A stretch of 19,058 nt of DNA, from contig CAMLDK010000008.1 in the NCBI GenBank assembly GCA_946478995.1, positions 1-19,058 of the forward strand, written 5' to 3'. The position numbers and the translations under genes are program-made. This DNA comes from an uncultured Candidatus Saccharibacteria bacterium (GTDB taxonomy: Bacteria > Patescibacteria > Saccharimonadia > Saccharimonadales > 2-12-FULL-41-12). Of the stretch, positions 14,661-19,058 are shown piece after piece. The notes under the pieces are model-generated. The model did not search any database. It was not told the origin of the DNA and saw only the letters and a list, made by a program, of their open reading frames with translations. Position 1 is the stretch's first letter. Every line of letters begins with the position of its first letter.

Positions 14661-15125
14661 ATGAATTGTAATCGTTGCCAAACGCCTGATACGAAGGTGA
14701 TAGAATCTCGCGACGTAGCGGGAGGCAAGTCGATAAGGCGTCGTCGCATGTGCAATAACTGCTCCTATAGGTTTACTACTTACGAGAGGATCGAAAGGCC
14801 CCAGCTGATAGTCATAAAGAACAATCAAGTAAGGGAGATTTTCAATCGTGACAAGCTTATGGCCGGACTTTATAGGGCCTGTGAAAAGACTTCGGTTAGT
14901 AGCCTGGAACTTGAACAACTGATTTCAGAAGTAGAAAACAAACTTTATGAACTCAATGATTCGGAAGTCACCACTGCTAAAATAGGCGAATTGGTGATGG
15001 AGCAGCTGTCGGGCTTAAACGAAGTGGCCTATGTCAGGTTTGCAAGCGTGTATAGGAGATTTAAAGATATAGCGAGTTTTGAAAGAGAACTCTCGGATAT
15101 AAGAAAGAAAAAAGATGCGAGCTAG
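14661..15125 (+). CDS. nrdR: Transcriptional repressor NrdR
   Basis: NrdR senses ATP/dATP and represses ribonucleotide reductase genes. The 154-aa protein has the N-terminal zinc ribbon, Cys3, Cys6, Cys31 and Cys34 (MNCNRC and MCNNC), with the DNA-binding SRDVAGGKSIRRRR between them. The ATP-cone follows from about residue 49 (PQLIVIKNNQVREIFNRDK) to about 139 (YVRFASVYRRFKDIASF). This is the standard length. The start ATG 14661 has AGGAAGGGA about 6 nt upstream. It lies directly upstream of nrdJ, its expected target, and has candidate NrdR boxes in its own leader. Confidence 0.96.
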   Translation: MNCNRCQTPDTKVIESRDVAGGKSIRRRRMCNNCSYRFTTYERIERPQLIVIKNNQVREIFNRDKLMAGLYRACEKTSVSSLELEQLISEVENKLYELNDSEVTTAKIGELVMEQLSGLNEVAYVRFASVYRRFKDIASFERELSDIRKKKDAS

Positions 15126-15145
15126 TTAAAATCAAAATAATGATT

Positions 15146-15174
15146 TTGACAGCTCCCCCTGACTTTTATAAAAT
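15146..15174 (+). promoter_or_regulatory. nrdJ promoter (near-consensus)
   Basis: TTGACA (15146-15151), 17 bp, TAAAAT (15169-15174). This -35 is a perfect consensus. The predicted start is near 15181, so the leader is about 113 nt. The promoter begins 20 nt after the nrdR stop, so nrdJ can be expressed apart from nrdR. Confidence 0.7.
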
Positions 15175-15194
15175 TATAAGAGTCAAGGAGAGCT
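15151..15194. promoter_or_regulatory. 20-bp inverted repeat over the nrdJ -10 and start site
   Basis: 15151-15170 pairs with 15175-15194 around a 4-nt centre. There are 17 Watson-Crick pairs, one G-T and two C-A mismatches. The repeat runs from the end of the -35 to about 14 bp past the predicted start. It could be an operator, or an RNA hairpin in transcripts reading through from nrdR. Its right arm is also the 5' strand of the leader stem at 15179-15249, so the two structures exclude each other. Confidence 0.6.
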
Positions 15195-15249
15195 TTCAGG
15201 CTGGGATGGTAAATTCTAGAGACGTTTACTATAAAAGCCGATTGACTCT
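15179..15249 (+). ncRNA. Candidate structured 5' leader of nrdJ (riboswitch-like)
   Basis: Three nested helices: P1 AGAGTCAA (15179-15186) with TTGACTCT (15242-15249), P2 GGCT (15199-15202) with AGCC (15236-15239), and P3 ATGGTAAA (15206-15213) with TTTACTAT (15225-15232, one G-U), closed by an 11-nt loop. The loop sequence CTAGAG (15216-15221) is also complementary to CTCTAG (15246-15251) at the 3' strand of P1. The structure starts where the transcript is predicted to start. It has no B12-box and does not look like a cobalamin riboswitch. Function is unknown. Confidence 0.5.
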
Positions 15250-15293
15250 AGGGATAAATAACAAAAACATTAATAAAATAAGGCGAGGTAGCT

Positions 15294-18053
15294 ATGAGAA
15301 CAACCAACTTAAACGTAGGTAGGTTATACACTAACCCCAAAAATAAAGCATATGACCAGTTAAAATGGGTCAAAAGGGATTCGATAATACAAAACCCGAT
15401 GACGGGCAAACCTGTATTTGAGCAGAAAAATGTCGAATTTCCCGAAGGCTGGTCGCTTAATTCTATTAATATTGTTGCTCAAAAATACTTTACCGGTACC
15501 CCTGACTCGAAAGACAGGGAAAGATCTTTAAAGCATTTGATAGATAGGGTAGTGGATACCGTAACCAGACAGGGTATAGCTGAAAATTATTTTGATAGTG
15601 AATCTGAAGCTGAGATTTTCCAGGAAGAGTTGAAATATATTCTTGCCACCCAGAGAGCTGCCTTTAACTCTCCGGTTTGGTTTAATATAGGCGCTCCGGA
15701 CAGGACCCAGCAAGCCAGTGCGTGCTTTATTTTAGGCGTAGAAGACACTATGCCTTCTATACTTAACTGGTATAGGGAAGAGGGCATGATCTTTAAGGGT
15801 GGCTCCGGATCAGGAATCAACCTTAGCGCTATAAGATCTTCCGTAGAACCGCTCGGCAAAAGCGCAGGAACGGCTTCAGGCCCTTTGAGCTTCATGAGAG
15901 GCGCCGATGCTTCCGCCGGCGCGATAAAAAGCGGCGGAAAGACGCGGCGAGCCGCGAAAATGGTTATTTTGAACTCAGACCATCCTGATGTTGAAGAATT
16001 CATCTGGTGTAAGGCCATAGAGGAAAGAAAAGCCCGGGTATTGCAAGAAGGGGGTTTTGATATGAGCCTGGATGGAAAAGATTCTTTCTCGGTCCAGTAT
16101 CAGAATGCAAATAATTCAGTTCGGGTTACCGATGAGTTTATGCAGGCTGTAGAAAATGATGAAGACTGGAATCTTAAGGCTGTGAAAACCGGCAAAACAG
16201 TTAAAACAGTCAAAGCTCGTTATCTGATGAGAGAGTTTGCTAAAGCTGCCTGGGAATGCGCAGATCCCGGCATGCAGTACGACACGACTATCAATGATTG
16301 GCATACGACACCTAACGCCGGCAGGATAAACGGATCAAACCCGTGCAGTGAATACATGCATCTTGATAACTCAGCCTGTAATTTGGCGTCTATAAATTTG
16401 CTTAAATATCTAAGAGAAGACGGGTCATTTGATATCAGGTCATTTAAACATACGGTTGAGTTGGTGTTTACCGCCCAGGAGATCTTAGTGGGATATTCAG
16501 AATATCCAACCGAAAGCATTACAAAAAATGCCCGGGCTTACAGGGAACTGGGGCTTGGATATGCTAACCTGGGAGCTTTGCTAATGGCTCAGGGCCTTCC
16601 TTATGATTCTGACGAAGGACGAGCGCAGGCAGCGGCTATAACGGCCCTTATGACAGGGCATGCTTATACAACAAGCGCAAAGATAGCCAGAAAAGTAGGC
16701 CCGTTCTCCGGCTTCCATAAAGATCAAAAAGGTATGCTTCGAGTCCTTAAGAAACACCGGGAAGAGGTGGATAAAATTGATCCTACCTTAGTCTCTGAGG
16801 AACTTTTGAGTGCTGCGGCCAGCGCTTGGGATGAGGCTAATGAGCTTGCAGCTATCCATGGTGTGCGCAACTCTCAAGCCAGCGTGCTTGCCCCTACAGG
16901 AACTATAGGTCTAATGATGGATTGTGATACTACTGGTATAGAGCCTGACCTGGGGTTGGTAAAAGTTAAGAAACTGGTAGGCGGCGGTACTATGAACATA
17001 GTGAACCAGACAGTACCCCGAGCACTAAAAGTACTCGGCTATACGGATAATGAAATTGCAGAAATCGTCCAATATATTGATGTTGAAAAGACAATATTGG
17101 GTGCACCATACCTCAAGAAAGAGCACGAAGAAGTCTTTGCATGCTCCATGGGGGATAATTCTATTCACTATCTTGGACATGTCAAAATGATGTCAGCCGT
17201 ACAACCTTTTATTTCGGGTGCGATCAGTAAAACCGTGAATATGCCCGAAGACGTAAGCGTTGAAGAAGTTGAGCAGTTACATATAGACGCTTGGAAGCTT
17301 GGCTTAAAAGCAGTGGCCATATACAGAGATAATTGTAAGGTTGCCCAGCCCCTTTCAATGGCTAAAAAAGAGGGTGCAGACAAAGAACCGCAAGTAAAGA
17401 CCGCGGACCCTATAGTTGTCAAAGGTCCGGTTCGAAGAGAGATGCCAAAAACTAGAACGGCAAGGACTTCCGAATTTAGCGTCTCTGGCAGCAAAGGATT
17501 CATAACGGTAGGTGAGTATGAGGACGGTACTCCTGGAGAAATATTCATCAAGATCGCTAAACAAGGTTCGACTCTTTCAGGGGTAATGGAATCTCTGGCT
17601 ATATCTGTAAGCTATGGTCTTCAGTATGGCGTACCATTAAAAAGCTATGTACATGCCCTGACAAATATGACTTTTGCCCCCGCCGGTTTGACCGATGATT
17701 CAGAGATAAGAACTGCTACATCGCTTGTTGACTATATATTCAAAAGGCTGGCTCATAACTACTTGCCTTTTGATGATCTGCTTGAGCTTGGATTAGTTTC
17801 CATAGATGATATGCCAGATCAGCAGACTGTCTTACTTGAAGAAGAATCTAAGCCTGTGCCGCAGGTTTCTAAAAAGGAGAGTGAGTTTCCTTCATCTGCC
17901 GCACAGAAGGAAATAAAAACCGAGCACAGCCCGGTTGAGCCTGAAGTTAAAGACGATAATGCCCCTATGTGCTACAACTGCGGTAACCAAACCCAGCGTT
18001 CTGGCTCCTGCTATGTATGTACTTCATGCGGTAGTACCACTGGCTGCAGCTAA
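15294..18053 (+). CDS. nrdJ: Adenosylcobalamin-dependent (class II) ribonucleoside-diphosphate reductase
   Basis: Converts ribonucleotides to deoxyribonucleotides using adenosylcobalamin to make the thiyl radical, with no need for oxygen. The 919-aa protein has QRAAFNSPVWFN, the first redox Cys144 (ASACFILG), GSGSGINLSAIRSS, the radical site NPCSE with Cys351 (349-353), the second redox Cys362 (NSACNLASINL) and GTIGLMMDCDTTGIEPDLG. The 11-residue spacing of Cys351 and Cys362 fits known class II enzymes. The C-terminus carries six Cys (893, 896, 906, 909, 912, 918), a zinc-ribbon-like tail expected to shuttle electrons. The start is ATG 15294 after GAGG. It depends on imported B12, as no cobalamin genes are seen here. 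Confidence 0.96.
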   Translation: MRTTNLNVGRLYTNPKNKAYDQLKWVKRDSIIQNPMTGKPVFEQKNVEFPEGWSLNSINIVAQKYFTGTPDSKDRERSLKHLIDRVVDTVTRQGIAENYFDSESEAEIFQEELKYILATQRAAFNSPVWFNIGAPDRTQQASACFILGVEDTMPSILNWYREEGMIFKGGSGSGINLSAIRSSVEPLGKSAGTASGPLSFMRGADASAGAIKSGGKTRRAAKMVILNSDHPDVEEFIWCKAIEERKARVLQEGGFDMSLDGKDSFSVQYQNANNSVRVTDEFMQAVENDEDWNLKAVKTGKTVKTVKARYLMREFAKAAWECADPGMQYDTTINDWHTTPNAGRINGSNPCSEYMHLDNSACNLASINLLKYLREDGSFDIRSFKHTVELVFTAQEILVGYSEYPTESITKNARAYRELGLGYANLGALLMAQGLPYDSDEGRAQAAAITALMTGHAYTTSAKIARKVGPFSGFHKDQKGMLRVLKKHREEVDKIDPTLVSEELLSAAASAWDEANELAAIHGVRNSQASVLAPTGTIGLMMDCDTTGIEPDLGLVKVKKLVGGGTMNIVNQTVPRALKVLGYTDNEIAEIVQYIDVEKTILGAPYLKKEHEEVFACSMGDNSIHYLGHVKMMSAVQPFISGAISKTVNMPEDVSVEEVEQLHIDAWKLGLKAVAIYRDNCKVAQPLSMAKKEGADKEPQVKTADPIVVKGPVRREMPKTRTARTSEFSVSGSKGFITVGEYEDGTPGEIFIKIAKQGSTLSGVMESLAISVSYGLQYGVPLKSYVHALTNMTFAPAGLTDDSEIRTATSLVDYIFKRLAHNYLPFDDLLELGLVSIDDMPDQQTVLLEEESKPVPQVSKKESEFPSSAAQKEIKTEHSPVEPEVKDDNAPMCYNCGNQTQRSGSCYVCTSCGSTTGCS

Positions 18054-18066
18054 ATAATTACTACTC

Positions 18067-18095
18067 TGTACACAATCTATAGTTCGCGCTACACT
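18067..18095 (+). promoter_or_regulatory. Promoter for the thioredoxin-fold gene, predicted leaderless
   Basis: TGTACA (18067-18072), 17 bp, TACACT (18090-18095). ATG 18104 is 8 nt further on. There is no Shine-Dalgarno. The -35 is only a fair match. Confidence 0.4.
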
Positions 18096-18103
18096 TGGTT
18101 AAT

Positions 18104-18370
18104 ATGAAAGTGGTTGTGCTCTATAGGCCTCATTCTGAATATGACAGGTTAGTGGAAAGTTTTGCCAAAGACTTTTCCAGGCAGTACCCTGATAAGAAAA
18201 TCGAGCTGATAAGCGTCGACACAAGAGATGGTTCTGCTACCGCATCACTCTATGATATTTTGAGATATCCTGCCGTATTGGCACTTTCTGACGATGGCAG
18301 AGTGATCCAAGAGTGGCATAATCAGAGTTTGCCTCTTCTAAGCGAAGTTTCATATTACGTTGCCCTTTAA
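18104..18370 (+). CDS. Thioredoxin-fold protein without the CxxC motif
   Basis: An 88-aa protein with the beta-alpha-beta start of thioredoxins (MKVVVLYRPHSEYDRLVESF), a second strand IELISVDTRDG, and the cis-Pro region YDILRYPAVLALSDDGRVIQ followed by the last helix. In place of CxxC it has RPHSE, and no cysteine is present in the protein, so it cannot act as a dithiol reductant. The start is taken as ATG 18104. A TTG at 18095 would add three residues but lies within the -10 box. It sits between nrdJ and the ileS leader. A scaffold or binding role is more likely than redox work, but nothing in the sequence identifies it. Confidence 0.75.
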   Translation: MKVVVLYRPHSEYDRLVESFAKDFSRQYPDKKIELISVDTRDGSATASLYDILRYPAVLALSDDGRVIQEWHNQSLPLLSEVSYYVAL

Positions 18371-18374
18371 GATT

Positions 18375-18383
18375 TGTTATAAT
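18375..18383 (+). promoter_or_regulatory. Extended -10 promoter for the ileS leader
   Basis: TGtTATAAT (18375-18383) is a perfect -10 with an extended TG element, just after the stop of the upstream gene. No clear -35 is visible. The predicted start is near 18390, about 209 nt before the ileS ATG. Confidence 0.65.
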
Positions 18384-18389
18384 TTCTGT

Positions 18390-18580
18390 TGAAGCGTTCC
18401 GTTTGTGAGGAATAATGGCTATCAACCATGAAGGCTTTGGGAAGAAATCCGTAATTTGCGGAGAATAGAACCTGACGGGAAAGCCCGTTATAGCTCAATT
18501 AAGCGCCAAGAGTCATCTCTTTGGAAACTGGATGGTACCTCCCGATTTGGGATCCAGTGTTCTTATAAGAGGTGATTTTA
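18390..18580 (+). promoter_or_regulatory. T-box riboswitch (isoleucine-specific, ultrashort Stem I)
   Basis: Senses uncharged tRNA-Ile to control ileS. A small hairpin ATGG (18415-18418) / CCAT (18426-18429) shows a 7-nt loop CTATCAA with the Ile codon ATC at 18421-18423. A second hairpin ACGGG/CCCGT (18475-18488) follows. The T-box antiterminator/antisequestrator is ACTGGAT (18527-18533) with ATCCAGT (18552-18558). It holds the bulge with TGGTACC (18533-18539), which binds the tRNA acceptor end, and an inner CCC/GGG hairpin. The alternative fold is unclear: CATCTCTT (18514-18521) can pair with AAGAGGTG (18567-18574), ahead of a T-rich stretch, or within a local hairpin with AAGAG (18508-18512). 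Confidence 0.9.
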
Positions 18581-18598
18581 TATTTTAAAGGAGAAATT

Positions 18599-19058
18599 AT
18601 GGGACAGCAGCCCAAATCCCAATTTGCCGATATAGAGGAAGAAATATTAAAGATATGGGAAAAAGAAAAAACCTTTGAGCGCAGTTTAAGCCAGCGTGAA
18701 GGCCAGCCTGTCTTTAGCTTTTATGACGGACCGCCATTTGCGAATGGTCTGCCGCACTTTGGCCATTCCTTAGTCACATCTATTAAGGATGCGATCTTAC
18801 GCTATAAAACTATGAACGGGTATTATGTGCCTCGCCGCAATGGCTGGGACTGCCATGGCTTACCGGTGGAGTATGCTATTGAAAAGCAATTTGGTATAAG
18901 CGGCAAGAAACAAATTCTAGAGCTGGGCTTAGATAAGTTCAACCAAGCCTGTAGGGATTCTATATTCCAGCACAAGGGCGAATGGGAGGTACTGTTAAAA
19001 AGATTAGGCCGCTGGAGCGAATACGATAGATACTACGCCACCGTAGATACGAGTTATA
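18599..19058 (+). CDS. ileS: Isoleucyl-tRNA synthetase, IleS2-like, N-terminal part (3' end outside the window)
   Basis: Charges tRNA-Ile with isoleucine. The first 153 residues are present. The start is MGQQPKSQFADIEEEILKIW, and the class I HIGH signature is HFGH (53-56) within DGPPFANGLPHFGHSL. VPRRNGWDCHGLPVEYAIEK (78-97) follows. The wording DGPPFAxGLPHxGH and RRxGWDxHGLPVE is that of the eukaryote-like IleS2 group, not the E. coli-like IleS1 group. ATG 18599 has AAAGGAG (18587-18593) 5 nt before it, downstream of the T-box, which supports this start. The KMSKS loop, editing domain and anticodon-binding domain lie beyond the window. Confidence 0.95.
   Translation, partial: MGQQPKSQFADIEEEILKIWEKEKTFERSLSQREGQPVFSFYDGPPFANGLPHFGHSLVTSIKDAILRYKTMNGYYVPRRNGWDCHGLPVEYAIEKQFGISGKKQILELGLDKFNQACRDSIFQHKGEWEVLLKRLGRWSEYDRYYATVDTSY

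Noticed and set aside
15179..15249. The nrdJ leader as a tRNA gene
   Set aside because: Length and closing stem are tRNA-like, but there is no T-loop (TTCxANNC), D-loop GG or anticodon arm at the right place.
15179..15249. The nrdJ leader as a cobalamin riboswitch
   Set aside because: It is much too short and lacks the B12-box and the multi-helix junction.
15140..15322. 60-codon frame starting at 15140
   Set aside because: Its start lies upstream of the predicted nrdJ transcript start and lacks a ribosome-binding site. Only the internal ATG at 15206 could matter, noted above.

Overview
The window reads as chromosomal housekeeping DNA from a bacterium of the Candidate Phyla Radiation, most likely Saccharibacteria (TM7) or a close relative. 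That placement is an inference. It rests on compact, partly overlapping housekeeping genes, short versions of several enzymes, a small protein resembling the CPR-associated DUF5663 family, a B12-dependent ribonucleotide reductase, and an eukaryote-like (IleS2-type) isoleucyl-tRNA synthetase behind a T-box. UGA ends def, yqeY and ftsA, so the code is the standard bacterial one. This argues against Gracilibacteria and Absconditabacteria, which read UGA as glycine. No rRNA, tRNA, IS element or CRISPR array was seen.

Layout. (1) 1-1082: 3' end of infB. (2) 1103-5919: three co-oriented genes without an assigned function. They are a 635-aa extremely acidic protein with a C-terminal membrane anchor, a 786-aa protein with two hydrophobic segments and an internal duplicated motif, and a 125-aa small protein. 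The second gene has a near-consensus promoter. (3) 5934-9292, minus strand: priA-def-fmt, which meets the previous block tail to tail at a perfect palindrome holding both stop codons. (4) 9293-9410: a compact divergent promoter region. (5) 9411-11738, plus strand: a winged-helix protein, rpsU (bS21), yqeY, adk and map. (6) 11794-14472: ftsA and ftsZ, each with its own promoter. (7) 14473-18053: nrdR and nrdJ, each with a regulatory leader. (8) 18104-18370: a thioredoxin-fold protein without CxxC. (9) 18390-19058: an ileS T-box leader and the 5' end of ileS.

How the parts fit. infB, def, fmt, map, rpsU and ileS belong to translation initiation, N-terminal methionine processing and tRNA charging. 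ftsA/ftsZ form the division ring. nrdR/nrdJ control dNTP supply. priA serves replication restart.

The most interesting parts are regulatory or uncharacterised. The nrdJ transcript should begin with a compact nested-stem RNA whose strands have alternative partners. A paired NrdR-box-like site lies just downstream of the predicted nrdR start point. rpsU, ftsA and the thioredoxin-fold gene have -10 boxes 6-8 nt before the start codon, as expected for leaderless mRNAs. The priA/winged-helix gap has back-to-back -10 elements inside an inverted repeat. The block at 1103-5919 is the best candidate for an undescribed cell-envelope system, but its function cannot be read from sequence alone.
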